64,000 nt of DNA from NCBI GenBank assembly GCA_039105265.1, contig JAPFFF010000015.1, forward strand, positions 372,001-436,000, read 5' to 3'. The translations under genes were made by a program, and so were the position numbers. Shown piece by piece: positions 28,856 through 39,668 of this stretch (positions are counted from its first letter, which is position 1; each line of letters starts with the position of its first letter). Below the pieces are notes generated by a model that saw only the letters and a program-made list of their open reading frames with translations, was not told the origin of the DNA and ran no database searches. The DNA comes from Tritrichomonas musculus. Taxonomy: Eukaryota; Parabasalia; Tritrichomonadida; Tritrichomonadidae.

Positions 28856-31800
28856 TTAGCCAGGTTGAGGCTGGAAATGGAAATTGCTGAAAGCAGCAGC
28901 AAGATCACTTGCTTCCTTTTGATTTTTTGGAAGTTTATCTGCTAATACAAGTCCGGGAACTTGGTTGTCGTTTAAAAGTTTTTGCTTATATTCTTCAATA
29001 TCAGGCTGACGCATAGCAGGATCACCTGGTGCGTATTTTCTTGCCATGATCACGAAGTTCCTAATTAATTCTTTGAAAGCGTTGTATTTTGATTTTGATA
29101 ATTCGATCATTTGAGCAATTAAATCATGAATCTCTTTGGGCTTTCTATTTGGTAATAAATTGCATAAAGCTCCCATTAGCTCATCTGCCCTTGATTTGAT
29201 TTCATCCATTTGAATAAGTCTTCTCATAAGATTCATAATATTGTTAAAGAGGAATTTATGAATTCCATCGATTAATAGTGAAGTAATAAATACAAAAATA
29301 TCGATCGATATCATATTGAAAAATTCTTTCTTTAATTGTGCTTGTGTATTGTATTCGACATTTGATACAAGTGATGATAAAGTCATCATTGCATGGTCTG
29401 ACACTTTTTGAACAGGATGTGAACATGCCTTTTTAAGAAGATTAAACATTACCATTAATGATTCGTTGTTATTAGATAGAAAATCAATGTTTTGCTGGAA
29501 GTACATTAGTAAAAATTTGCAGAATTCTGGCCAAATTTCAGGAAAATCGCCTGGTTGCTGCATTAATGGAAGTGAAGGAGCAACAATTGCTTCCATAATC
29601 AATTGATAATTGTTTTGGAAGAATTCATTCATTTTCATGCAAGTAGAACTAACCAAACTAATTATCTCTGGGGTTTTTACTGGGGAATTAGCGTAATCTT
29701 TAATAAATACATTAATAATAGGATTTTCTGTAATTAAACTTAAAGTTTTCTCTTTTGAACATTCTATAAATGATGTAAATAGATGAATAACTGCAGCCTT
29801 TAACTTCTTCAAAAAATTGTATGGTCCTGTATTAGGGAAGTCCACTAAGGTATTCAATTTCTCAGTTGCTTCCATATAAACATGAACAAATGCAGGATAA
29901 ATTTCAATGAAGCATTTTGAATACGTGTAATATAAATAAGTAATAATTTGAGTATTACAATCAACAATAAAAATGAAATTGTTAAACCAATTAGGATCAT
30001 CAAATTGGATATTTTGGCATATTAATTGCAGTTTTTCATTAATAATTCCTGATATCAAAGATGTCATTTCTCGTTTTGTCTGATCTGAACTGACTGCTGT
30101 AATTAAAAATGAGAAGAACTCAATCATTGCTATAATATTATCTTGAGAAAGTGGACTCAGTAATTGATAAATTTTCGAAAGTAGCATTTCTAAAAATGAT
30201 TGATCTTCATTTTGTTGTCTTGTTGCTAACGTTTTGGTAGAGTATCGGCCAATTTGAAGTAAAGCTTGGACAGCTGCATCTTGGATGGGTGGATATTGTT
30301 CTTGACTGAATTCTAGCATTTTATTTAAAACAACTTTCAAAAGTTCATATTGATTTGATAGCATTTGTCCGTATTGACTACATATATGTAGAATTGCACG
30401 AGTCAAAACCGTCCGACTTTCAATATTTTCGGCTATAGGGCTTGATGCAACCATTGCCAAAAAAGTTTGGAGGATTTCTGAAATAACTTTTAATTCTTGT
30501 GATTCAGGAATAGTGCCAGGGATTGACCCAATAGCCCATGAGAATGAAGTGATCAATTTCAGTGATTGTGTTGATCTGATTTCTTCAAGTTTTTCGGAAA
30601 TTGCTTTAAGAGTATCTTCAGAATCGATATGATGCATGAATACTAGAGTTTCTCGCATCAAGTTGTATGTGTTTGCTTCTTGTGTCAAATCGTATCGATG
30701 GTAATGAATACCATCTTCGTCAATTCGAGTGTTGTTAATATATGGCTCAACCATTCTACTTAAGTAAAATCGACGAAGGATTGATAGAAATGGGTAATAA
30801 ACAGAATTTGTTTCGTGATTTGAATTAATTTCGTAATATAAAGATCGAACTACCATGTGCCAAAATTCAACAAGATCGTTAAAATCATCCATATTATCGG
30901 ATTCATCTTGAATTTGGCATGTAATGTTAAAAATCCATTTAAGGCAAAGAGCGTATGGCTCAGATTTTTCGATTGTTGGGCAACTGAGAATAAAAGGAGG
31001 CAATAATTTTGTTATAGAAGTAATAAATATGTGAATAAAACTAGATGGTGTAAGTTCAGAATTAGTGTCAATGTCAAACATATTATCATTAATAAATATT
31101 TTTGATAAGCATTGAATAATTGCGTAAAAAAGGGTTATAAAAGAGTTTATAGATTCATCAAATATGGCATGGTGTGAGGGGATAATACTAATAATCGAAA
31201 TACAATAAATCATAAATTTGGGATTTGGTAAAAATTCATTGGTGAGAACATTGATCATGTCTTGTGTAAAAATTACTTCTGGATCAACAACATTTAAAAA
31301 AGTTTTCATGCAATTTAAAGCTTCAATTATTAGACCATCATCTCTTGACGAAAGAGCGTTCAAAACTACAGGATGAATTAAACTAAATTGATTAACAAAA
31401 GCAAAATTCATTTCAGCTTGTCTAACAGTAGTCATTGAGTTTTCTGAAAAATCAGTGAATTCTTCAACAAGCATTCTAATGACTTTTAAACTATTTTGGC
31501 ATAATTCCGGTGAATTGGATGCTACAGAAAGTATATTTTGAATAAAAGTAGGCCATTTATCTGGCCACTCATATAATAAAATATTAATTAAAACTGTATC
31601 AGCCATATACAAAAGTGGTTTTTCTGATTGAGAAAAAGGTTTCATCGTAAATTGTGCAATAAAATTTTTATAATACTCTGAGTGTTCGATTTGAAGATTT
31701 CCCCAATTATTTGAAACAAATTTATTAAATACAGTTAATGCAATATACTTGAGATATAATGAATATTCCTTATCGAGAATTTTATCAATGCAGCTGAAAA

Positions 31801-31936
31801 AATCATCTCTTGCGGTAACTCGCTCGATAATTGATATTATTTCTTGGTTTTGCTGATTTCTATACATCTCTGCTGCTGCATTGTCAAGAAGTTGTAAATC
31901 AATTGGAATGTTTGTATCTAAAAGATTTTCCCACAT
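28856..31936 (-). CDS. XPO1: Exportin-1 / CRM1 nuclear export receptor
   Basis: A 1026-aa HEAT-repeat protein. The N-terminus shows the importin-beta/CRM1 start (LLDTNIPIDLQLLDNAAAEM), then an exportin-1-like segment (about 95-245) with the KWPTFIQNIL pattern. Helical repeats run through the whole length. The C-terminal region has the CRM1_C-like stretch FNMISIDIFVFITSLLIDG and the exportin tail. Family length is about 1050-1080 aa, so it is nearly full length. CRM1 carries proteins with leucine-rich export signals, and some RNAs, out of the nucleus with Ran-GTP. The last 60 residues are less conserved and end PQPG. Confidence 0.92.
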   Translation of the reverse strand: MWENLLDTNIPIDLQLLDNAAAEMYRNQQNQEIISIIERVTARDDFFSCIDKILDKEYSLYLKYIALTVFNKFVSNNWGNLQIEHSEYYKNFIAQFTMKPFSQSEKPLLYMADTVLINILLYEWPDKWPTFIQNILSVASNSPELCQNSLKVIRMLVEEFTDFSENSMTTVRQAEMNFAFVNQFSLIHPVVLNALSSRDDGLIIEALNCMKTFLNVVDPEVIFTQDMINVLTNEFLPNPKFMIYCISIISIIPSHHAIFDESINSFITLFYAIIQCLSKIFINDNMFDIDTNSELTPSSFIHIFITSITKLLPPFILSCPTIEKSEPYALCLKWIFNITCQIQDESDNMDDFNDLVEFWHMVVRSLYYEINSNHETNSVYYPFLSILRRFYLSRMVEPYINNTRIDEDGIHYHRYDLTQEANTYNLMRETLVFMHHIDSEDTLKAISEKLEEIRSTQSLKLITSFSWAIGSIPGTIPESQELKVISEILQTFLAMVASSPIAENIESRTVLTRAILHICSQYGQMLSNQYELLKVVLNKMLEFSQEQYPPIQDAAVQALLQIGRYSTKTLATRQQNEDQSFLEMLLSKIYQLLSPLSQDNIIAMIEFFSFLITAVSSDQTKREMTSLISGIINEKLQLICQNIQFDDPNWFNNFIFIVDCNTQIITYLYYTYSKCFIEIYPAFVHVYMEATEKLNTLVDFPNTGPYNFLKKLKAAVIHLFTSFIECSKEKTLSLITENPIINVFIKDYANSPVKTPEIISLVSSTCMKMNEFFQNNYQLIMEAIVAPSLPLMQQPGDFPEIWPEFCKFLLMYFQQNIDFLSNNNESLMVMFNLLKKACSHPVQKVSDHAMMTLSSLVSNVEYNTQAQLKKEFFNMISIDIFVFITSLLIDGIHKFLFNNIMNLMRRLIQMDEIKSRADELMGALCNLLPNRKPKEIHDLIAQMIELSKSKYNAFKELIRNFVIMARKYAPGDPAMRQPDIEEYKQKLLNDNQVPGLVLADKLPKNQKEASDLAAAFSNFHFQPQPG

Positions 31937-33576
31937 TTAAATTTTGAAAGTTTTCGAATGAATAATTTTGTTCACTTTTCAATTTTTTGTAAAAAATACA
32001 TTCACCAAATTTATTGTTTATCAAATAGTTTTAACTTATAAAGTTTTGTTAAATCATACTAAATAAAAATCAAGATATAAAAAACCTTCCAGAAAAACAG
32101 AATCATAATAAAAAAAATCTTCGAAACAGAAAAAAAGTATTTTATCATTTGTCACAGATATATGAGCATATTTTATCATTAATATATGCATTTTTTCATA
32201 TAATTGTTCTTTATTTAAATTATGGAATCAAATAAAAGTAAATGCATTTGTAAAAAAAGGTTATATTTATTTTTAATTGTACAAAGAAAGCCTATATTGG
32301 CAAAGAATGATCATTATGAATTATAACTTTGGTTATAAAAAATACTAATACAGTTAAATATTAGATTATATAAATAAACGAATAGGGAAATTTGATGTAT
32401 ATTTAATATTAATAAAAGATTTTAGTATGGGCAATATATAAGCTTATAAATTTAATCTAATAAAATTAAAAAAAAATTTAATCATTGATTAAGATTATAA
32501 ATGAACTCAAATCAAAAGTTAATCTTTTGCTTGTTCTATATTATTGCTTTAAAATTTATTGAGATGCATCAACCTCTACAAATAGAGAAAAATACGTTTA
32601 AATTCAAAAGATTAAAAGGAGAATAATAGAAAATAATGTGATCATCTAGGCTTTTGTATCCAGTGAACTGAGTGTCCATTTTCGACTTTTTGTAAAAAGC
32701 TGTCACTTTTTGTGGACATAAAACTGCTTTTTTATTTAGTATTTTATTCAAAGATTTGTGTTGAAGTATCCAAAAAATTTTTTATTGGATACTTAATTTT
32801 CCCTTTAATAAACTCATTAATATCAGAAAAAAAGCAATAATAAATGTCTTAAACACCTACTATTCTTAATTTTTAAAAAACCTCTCAAATATAAATTATA
32901 AACTTTTCAAATTCACTAAGAATGATTTTGACCAAGAAGATCAACATTTGAAATAAAAAATAAAATTCAATGTAAATTTGGAGCGATATAATTGGTCAAA
33001 CGAAATATACATTCAAAATAATCAATGAAAATTGAAAGGTGTATCCAAGATTGAATTAAAATGTCCATTTTGGATATTTTGGATACTCAAATTCTCTCAA
33101 AAAATAACGAACAAAAATGAGTATCCATTGGATACTTTTTGAATACAAACTCGTTTGGACACAAAAGCCTAGGTGATCATAGCCAAATGAATATAAGTAT
33201 TATTTTAAATATATTGCCATTTATTTGAAAATTATCTTTATTATATAATTCGCCTTTATTAAAAAAAGATTCTAATCTATTTTTCTGAAATTAAAATTGA
33301 ATTTATTCTGCTAAAGATATATTTTTATTTCATTTTGAAAATAAAAAATTTATTTTGTTTGAAATAAAAATACTCGTTATTTGTATATGTGCAAATATCT
33401 TTTTTTTTTCCTTTTATAAAAAAACTTATTTTGTATAATTTATACAATATAATATATAATATATTTATTTTACATTTTGTAATTATTTTTAATTAAAAAA
33501 TATCAATATTTTTTTATTTTAAGAAGTAGAAGAAAAGTGGTTTATGGAAGAATTTGCGTTTTATAAATAAAACGAA
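31937..33576. other. Long divergent intergenic region containing a MITE candidate
   Basis: 1.6 kb between exportin-1 (minus) and KAP3 (plus). The left part (31,937-32,560) is AT-rich with no gene. A short inverted-repeat element candidate lies at 32,639-33,179. The right part (33,200-33,576) is very AT-rich and likely the KAP3 promoter. A 9-codon open frame (33,544-33,570) ends six bases before the KAP3 ATG. Confidence 0.6.
32639..33179. mobile_element. MITE candidate with 24-bp imperfect inverted ends
   Basis: The left end TGATCATCTAGGCTTTTGTA(TCCA) at 32,639 and the reverse complement of the right end at 33,179 agree in 22 of 24 bases. The inner sequence repeatedly carries GTATCCA/TGGATAC in both directions, a typical subterminal-repeat look. 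There is no coding frame. No clear target-site duplication was seen at the proposed ends, so the exact limits may be off by a few bases. The superfamily is unknown. Confidence 0.5.
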
Positions 33577-35808
33577 ATGACTCGCTTCTCAGAAGGCAAT
33601 GAAAATTGCTATAACATGACACGGCAAGTTATTCCGGGCGAAATTGATGTTTGTCGTTCAAACATGTCCTTAATTATTCATTATGTAATTCAGGTTGATG
33701 TTCTTGATCATCAATTTAAACGTATCGCAAGCAGATCAAAGCAAAAGCAAACACAAGTTACCTTAAAAGGTCTTAAGCCAAGTAACGATTTAGAAGAAAT
33801 AGCCGAATCAATAATTCATCATTATGATATGCTATCAGATGATATGAAACCATCACTAATCAGAGCTTTAAGTGATCTTCTTGGTAAAGAAAATCGTCCT
33901 CTTTCCACAAATAATCGATCAACATCTATAGACGATAAATTGGTTCGTCAATGTGTAACAGCGCCATCAATAGCATCACGTAGCGAATCTATGCCAGCAT
34001 TAGCAAATAATATGACCAAAGAACAAGTTGATGATTTACTTCATGATGCTCTTCAAAAAATTCATTGGGGCAATGAAAAAGAATGTCTTGAAACATTATC
34101 TCAACTCGTTGAAATTTCGCAATACGACAGAAATTTAACATTAATTATACAGCATGAGCCGCTTATGAACACTCTTATTAATGGTCTCAAAAAATTTAAT
34201 GCAACATCCTTGCCAGCATGTATCAAAATTATGACAATTTTTGAAAAAATGTCATATTTTCAAACTTTTGCTGATTCCTTGTCTCGATTTAAAATTGGAT
34301 CTATGACTTTAGGTTTGCTTCATGCTCAAGTTGCCCTTACCAATGTCGCAGATCAACATCTTGAAAAAGAAAAATTATCAGCATATCTTAAATCGCAAAA
34401 TCAGCTTCTGAATTTAGCTGTTTCATTATTATTCAATCTTTCTGAAAAGCCCAGTGCAATGCGCAAGATGGTCAATAAAGATATAGTTTCTGTCCTTACT
34501 GCTTTACTGGAAAGAAAGAATGCAGAACTTTTAACCCTTTCATTACAATTTCTACGAAAAATTGCATCGGTTCCCGTTATCTGGTCAGACATTCCATATG
34601 ATCAAATTGTTCCAGCTGTAGTTAACCATATATTTCGATGGGGACAAGCATCGGAAGATGCTGGGCATAAGCATATTGGTGTCCTTCGTGAAGGAATAGA
34701 ATTATTGTACACATTTTCTTTTCATACTGAAACAATCGATGTATTTAAATCAGCTGGTGTTTTTGAAGGAATAGCAACGCTTGTTGGTTATACTGAATTG
34801 AGACCTCAACTCATTCGGATGTTTTATAAATGTTCGATTGCAGAAGGTTCCGACGAAGCATTTCGAAACAAAGATTTATTAAATATGTTGATTACTGCAT
34901 CAACGACAGATTGTGAAGAAAAAGTGATTGCCCTTGTTGTTTTAATGAAATTATCATTAGATAGGGAATGTGCATTAACAATTTCAACATCTTCACTTTT
35001 AACATCGGAAAATCTCAAAATTATGTTTGTTACAGCAACAACTTCTTCTTCTTCAGCAACGAAAAAAGATGGTCGAATTTTACTGAAACTGATAAGAAAT
35101 GTAGCATATAACCAGCCAAATCTTGTTAGTGGATTTGATCAAGAAATAGTAAATGCATGTAAAGTCAATGCTAATAATCTTGATATGTTATGTGATATTA
35201 TTGCAGTTGCAAGTCGTGCAAAAATCAACTCTGATCGCGCTAAATTTTTCACAAATAATGATGAATTTGTTCAGACAATTGCTTCAATATTGCATAATCG
35301 AAATGTACAGCCACAACTCCATCTTGAATGTATAATGCTTGTTTCTTCTTTTGTTTTGTATTCTGCCCCAGCTCAGAAACTCGGAAAATTCAAAATTGTT
35401 GATTTGGTAGTTAACGTTTTTCTTTGGCATCAAAACGAATATGATATTCAAACGCAGTGTTTATATACATTTTACAGATTTGTTTGTCATACAGACTCGA
35501 GAACTGCGTTAATAAGCCATCCTGAAATTGTTGATGCAATTATCCAACACTCTGCATCTAAAAATCCTGTTTTGAATGGAATTGCTAATGCGGTACTTGA
35601 TGCTCTTGTTACATTTGATAAGACTTATGCTGATAAAATTAAAGGTCCTAGATTTGATGCTTTCAACCAAGAATGGTTAAAGGAAATTAAAGTTTATATG
35701 AGTGACATTGCCAATCAACAAGCAAGCACTCCTCCAAATAGACAATCAAATTCACCACCTAATCGACAGTCTAGCTCTCCTTCATCAAATTCAAACAACG
35801 GTAATTAA
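33577..35808 (+). CDS. KAP3: Kinesin-2 accessory protein KAP3-like, armadillo repeats
   Basis: A 743-aa protein. The first 110 residues match the KAP N-terminal domain pattern: the GEIDVCRSNMSLIIHYVIQ beta segment, then a helix leading to LSDLLGKEN. From about residue 150 to 690 the chain is a run of armadillo/HEAT helices. The last 30 residues are Pro/Ser/Asn-rich (PPNRQS repeats). KAP is the non-motor subunit of heterotrimeric kinesin-2, which carries anterograde intraflagellar transport trains. That suits a flagellated protist. A short in-frame upstream ATG frame (33,544-33,570) ends six bases before the start and may affect initiation. Confidence 0.85.
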   Translation: MTRFSEGNENCYNMTRQVIPGEIDVCRSNMSLIIHYVIQVDVLDHQFKRIASRSKQKQTQVTLKGLKPSNDLEEIAESIIHHYDMLSDDMKPSLIRALSDLLGKENRPLSTNNRSTSIDDKLVRQCVTAPSIASRSESMPALANNMTKEQVDDLLHDALQKIHWGNEKECLETLSQLVEISQYDRNLTLIIQHEPLMNTLINGLKKFNATSLPACIKIMTIFEKMSYFQTFADSLSRFKIGSMTLGLLHAQVALTNVADQHLEKEKLSAYLKSQNQLLNLAVSLLFNLSEKPSAMRKMVNKDIVSVLTALLERKNAELLTLSLQFLRKIASVPVIWSDIPYDQIVPAVVNHIFRWGQASEDAGHKHIGVLREGIELLYTFSFHTETIDVFKSAGVFEGIATLVGYTELRPQLIRMFYKCSIAEGSDEAFRNKDLLNMLITASTTDCEEKVIALVVLMKLSLDRECALTISTSSLLTSENLKIMFVTATTSSSSATKKDGRILLKLIRNVAYNQPNLVSGFDQEIVNACKVNANNLDMLCDIIAVASRAKINSDRAKFFTNNDEFVQTIASILHNRNVQPQLHLECIMLVSSFVLYSAPAQKLGKFKIVDLVVNVFLWHQNEYDIQTQCLYTFYRFVCHTDSRTALISHPEIVDAIIQHSASKNPVLNGIANAVLDALVTFDKTYADKIKGPRFDAFNQEWLKEIKVYMSDIANQQASTPPNRQSNSPPNRQSSSPSSNSNNGN

Positions 35809-36083
35809 TATTTTTTTAATAAATATTATATATTATTTAAATATCATTTATACTATTATTTTTTATTCAGAAACAAAATAATTTGTAATAATATAAGTAA
35901 CTCTAATTAATAACAGAAACAATTAATAAGGACAATAGTATTATATTAAATAGCTAATACCTCCTATTAAAATTGATTAGATTATTAAACCTTTCATCAA
36001 TTGGTGCCAATTTTATGTTATATCATGAAATAAAATAAAAATTGGAGAAAATAAAAAATACCATTTATGATTCTGAAGTATGT

Positions 36084-36827
36084 TCAAGGTATTAAATTGA
36101 TAAGAGAACGTACACCTAGCAAAATATTATCTTCAAGAGAAGGATCATCTGCTCTTGCTCCTTCTGTCTCAACGTTTATATAGGTGTGTGCAAAATCAAT
36201 CAAGCATGACCTCACACCTTTTTCTAAATGATCACCATCGTATGCTATCAAAACAGATCCAGCATACATTCTAAATCCTGGGTTTTCTTTCCTTGTTTGT
36301 GCTATTTTTCCTAAAATAATTTGAATTTGAAGACGAAGATCCTCAACTAAAGAAGAAGGAACGTACTTTTTCACTACATCTTTTAATTCATCAAAAGAAA
36401 GTTTGAGTCCTTGCTTTTTATCCCATTTGTCAATAACTTCACCGTTCTTCCTTGTCTTAACATCAATCAACCTTATTCCATGTGAGTCAGTGGTAGATCC
36501 TTTCTGTTTTTTTATCAATCCTTCAATTTTCTCTTTAGTAGCTTGAAGATCGTAATGTCTTGTTCCAATTTTAAAATCTGCAAGGCAAGGCGAACTAAAT
36601 CCAGATGTTAAATCTGAAATAATGATGCATCCATCATGTATTCCATAAAATTTTGGTATGACTGTAGATAAAGGGGTATTTTGAAGGAGTTTATATGCAT
36701 TTCCTTCTCTATGATCAAGAGGTTTTGATATGCACGGTATTACTACACGGCATTGACTTATTCTTCCATGTCCTCCACCTTGGGTTTCAGATTTTCCTTC
36801 TAATTCAACTGTATATCCTTCTTGCAT
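36084..36827 (-). CDS. Inositol polyphosphate kinase (IPMK/IP6K family)
   Basis: A 247-aa protein. The family signature PxxxDxKxG is present as P80-CLADFKIG88, and the catalytic/metal motif near the end is CLIDFAHT (about 208-215) followed by the acidic LEDNILLGV-type tail. The N-terminus QGGGHGRISQ corresponds to the ATP-binding hairpin start. The family phosphorylates inositol phosphates (multikinase or IP6 kinase); the short length resembles Arg82/IPMK-type enzymes. The exact substrate cannot be read from sequence. An initiator-like TCATTTC lies about 9 bases before the ATG. Confidence 0.88.
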   Translation of the reverse strand: MQEGYTVELEGKSETQGGGHGRISQCRVVIPCISKPLDHREGNAYKLLQNTPLSTVIPKFYGIHDGCIIISDLTSGFSSPCLADFKIGTRHYDLQATKEKIEGLIKKQKGSTTDSHGIRLIDVKTRKNGEVIDKWDKKQGLKLSFDELKDVVKKYVPSSLVEDLRLQIQIILGKIAQTRKENPGFRMYAGSVLIAYDGDHLEKGVRSCLIDFAHTYINVETEGARADDPSLEDNILLGVRSLINLIP

Positions 36828-37172
36828 TTAGAAATGATGTGATAATAAATGAGTTTTCAAAAAGTTTGAGTTTTATTTGAATTTTATCAAAATATGATCG
36901 TTTCGTGTTGAAAAAATGAAATCTTGTTTTTGTTTTAAATGGGAATTTCAATTTTCAGTTTTAATTGAAAACTTATTTGAAAATACGAATTTACAATTTT
37001 GAGTGTTAACTTTTTGTGTTTGTTTTCAAATAAGTTAATATAAAAACTATTTTATAAAATGGCAAGAAATCAAATATAAATAAATCATTTAAGAGTAAAG
37101 TTAGTATTTGCTTTTGTGTACAGAATTTTCTATACTTCTCGTTTTTTTAATACTATTCAAAAATTCTTTTAT
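36828..37172. other. Divergent promoter region with a 14-bp inverted repeat
   Basis: 345 bp shared by the kinase (minus) and the coiled-coil gene (plus). AACTTATTTGAAAA (36,970-36,983) and its exact reverse complement (37,023-37,036) form a dyad with 39 bp between the arms. It could be a regulatory dyad or chance in AT-rich DNA. Confidence 0.45.
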
Positions 37173-39260
37173 ATGGAAAATGATGATTCATTTTCATCTT
37201 CACACGAATTCGATTCATTACAGTCAAATCAATTTTATTATGGGAAAATATCGCAGCTTATTGCAGAATCTCAGAGAAAATTCCTAACTTTGAAAGATAA
37301 TTATTCAAAATGTTCAAATTTGATTTACAAAGATAATAAAATTAAAAATCAAGCAAACCAAAAGGCAAAAGAACTTTTTCTGCTTTCTACTGATCCAAAA
37401 AATGAAGAAAATGATAAATTATTTTTTAAATTGAATTCTTTTCAAGCTGAAAATAAAAAACTGAAAAAAGTTTACAATTATCTATTTTCAGCACTCAAAA
37501 ATAAAACAGAATCCGGGGAAATTCCAAACTTTATTCTTATCTCATATGTAGCTCTCCAAAATAGTCTTGATAAAAAATCTTTCAGATACAAAAGTACCAA
37601 TGACAATACACTTGTATATTCTAATAAAGATGTGAGCTCGATAATAGCAGATATAGAAAATGATTTAAATATAAATATTCAATCGTCTCAATTACAATCA
37701 AAATCCTCTTTATTATCATCTTCATCTTCTATCCAGTTTTCTTCATCAAATTCGCCTCGTTCCCCGCAGGCGCAACATACAAATAATTTTGATTTAAATT
37801 CTGAATTTCACAATTTGCAGAAAAAACTAGTAAATCCAAATGATATTGATATTTTACGATTTGATGATCATCGAGCAGTCTATAATTCTGGTCCACCTTC
37901 ACCTAATCGTAATAGCATCAATTCAGGTCAAAAATCAAAACAAGTTTTTTTTTCAATCAATAAGAATGATAATAATAATCATTCGAATAAAGGTAATAAT
38001 ACGAAACTGAGTGAAATTAAAACATCAAATTATGAGAAATTGCAAGCGAAATCAATGCTAAACTTTAATATTTCTCATAGTTTATTTGATCATTCAAAAC
38101 TTAATCATTTACCTAAACGAACAAGATCAGAAATGTTAAATAGAGCCAGCTCTATATCTTACACAGTTTCTCGTTTAAATGATATATCTGATTTGACAGC
38201 CCAAGTAGGAAAGTGCCAAAAAATGTTAGAAAAATTGGATGATAAAATAGATAGGATGAAACTGCATGCAAAAAAAGCTGTACAAAAAAAAATTATTAAA
38301 AAACATCATTTTACCTTGGAAAAAAATGTTCAATCATTTAATTTAGCCGAATATGTTGATAAAGGTGTGAATTGCGATCAAATCCCAAGCATCAATGAAA
38401 TGAAATCAATGATTTCGAAAAACGCAGGTGAAGCATCTCAGCAGATGCTCGCTATTCAACAATTGCAATATTTACAGAATTATTTAAATCAGCTCAATAT
38501 TGAACTAAAAGTCATTCTTCTTGCCAATGATCGGAAAATGTCTGATTTCAAAACCATCATTGCGAATTTGAAAGCAATAGATCCTCTTTTTTATGGAAAT
38601 GTCGTCCAAAATTTAAATTTCAACACAAAGTTAACAGAAATTAAAGATAAAAAAAGGAAACTATTAGAAGCAATTGAAAATCGGATATGTGAAATGAAAA
38701 ACCAAAATGATCTAATATTTGCAAAAAATAATGATATATCATTCATTATCGAAAACCTTAAAAAGCAAAGAATGAAAATGATGCAAATTCCAAAAGCTAA
38801 TGTTAAACAGCTTTGCAATACGTTGCAAAATGATCGTTTAATTGTGAATGAAATCAATCGACAAATTACATTTCTCAAAATTATTCAAAATCATCTCGAA
38901 AAAAAATTGATTAAATTAAATGAAAGATACTCTGATCAATCCTTTGAAAATATGGATTATGAAAACGAACTTTTGAAGAATAAAGTTGATTCTCTAAAAA
39001 ATAAATTTAATCATTTAAGAGCAACTCGTGAAAAGCATTCTTTTGTCCTAACAAATGGGAATGAATTGAAATTCCTACATACTAAAATTCACGATTTAAT
39101 TTCATCTATAGATGTATCAAAAATGAGAATGGGAGGTTTGATATCAAAAGTTGAAAAGCAACTGAAATTGCTCAGTCAGCAGCAAATCCCTCTTCCAAAT
39201 CCTCCTCATTCATATGTTATTCACCAAGAAAATGTGAAAAAGAATGGTATTCACTCTTAG
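37173..39260 (+). CDS. Coiled-coil protein, 695 aa
   Basis: An intact frame; ATG 37173 is the first ATG (an in-frame GTG lies further upstream). Residues about 1-140 are helical with Ser/Asp start, and residues about 170-330 are Ser/Asn-rich and probably disordered, with several SP sites (SPRSPQ, PPSPNR). Coiled-coil helices then run from about 345 to 680 (for example LDDKIDRMKLHAKKAVQKK). The C-terminal tail has PLPNPPHS. No motor or enzymatic domain is visible. The helix pattern recalls axonemal or centriolar coiled coils, but no family is recognised. Confidence 0.82.
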   Translation: MENDDSFSSSHEFDSLQSNQFYYGKISQLIAESQRKFLTLKDNYSKCSNLIYKDNKIKNQANQKAKELFLLSTDPKNEENDKLFFKLNSFQAENKKLKKVYNYLFSALKNKTESGEIPNFILISYVALQNSLDKKSFRYKSTNDNTLVYSNKDVSSIIADIENDLNINIQSSQLQSKSSLLSSSSSIQFSSSNSPRSPQAQHTNNFDLNSEFHNLQKKLVNPNDIDILRFDDHRAVYNSGPPSPNRNSINSGQKSKQVFFSINKNDNNNHSNKGNNTKLSEIKTSNYEKLQAKSMLNFNISHSLFDHSKLNHLPKRTRSEMLNRASSISYTVSRLNDISDLTAQVGKCQKMLEKLDDKIDRMKLHAKKAVQKKIIKKHHFTLEKNVQSFNLAEYVDKGVNCDQIPSINEMKSMISKNAGEASQQMLAIQQLQYLQNYLNQLNIELKVILLANDRKMSDFKTIIANLKAIDPLFYGNVVQNLNFNTKLTEIKDKKRKLLEAIENRICEMKNQNDLIFAKNNDISFIIENLKKQRMKMMQIPKANVKQLCNTLQNDRLIVNEINRQITFLKIIQNHLEKKLIKLNERYSDQSFENMDYENELLKNKVDSLKNKFNHLRATREKHSFVLTNGNELKFLHTKIHDLISSIDVSKMRMGGLISKVEKQLKLLSQQQIPLPNPPHSYVIHQENVKKNGIHS

Positions 39261-39668
39261 TATTATCTTTTTTGTTTGTTTTGTAAAAACTTTAGAAAGA
39301 TAAAGAAAATTAAACTTATAATCAAAGAATTTTGTTTGTCTCTCTGTAAATACTCGAATTTCTTATTCCAAATTCATCACATATTTCTAATGCAATTAAA
39401 AATAATCAAATACCTTTTAATATGATTCAAGAGCGACAAAATTCTTTTATAATAAGTTTGTGTATTTGATGTGGGGGGTTTAAGTCGAAATTAAAGATTA
39501 AGGAAACGAGATTTCATATTATATTAACATAAATTTTCATGTATTTTGAGTTCTTAATCAAAAACCATTATTAATTAATTTATAAATATTTAATATTGCA
39601 TTATAATTTAGAGTGAGGGGAAAAAACTGAGTATATAATGGATTATAAAAGATGTATTTTTATCTAAT
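39261..39668. other. Convergent intergenic region
   Basis: 408 bp of AT-rich 3' flanks between the coiled-coil gene and CCT-theta, with a GGGGGG run at about 39,472-39,478. No gene is recognised. Confidence 0.6.

Noticed and set aside
32569-32751. 60-codon minus-strand frame
   Set aside because: Overlaps the left end of the MITE candidate and has no recognisable domain.
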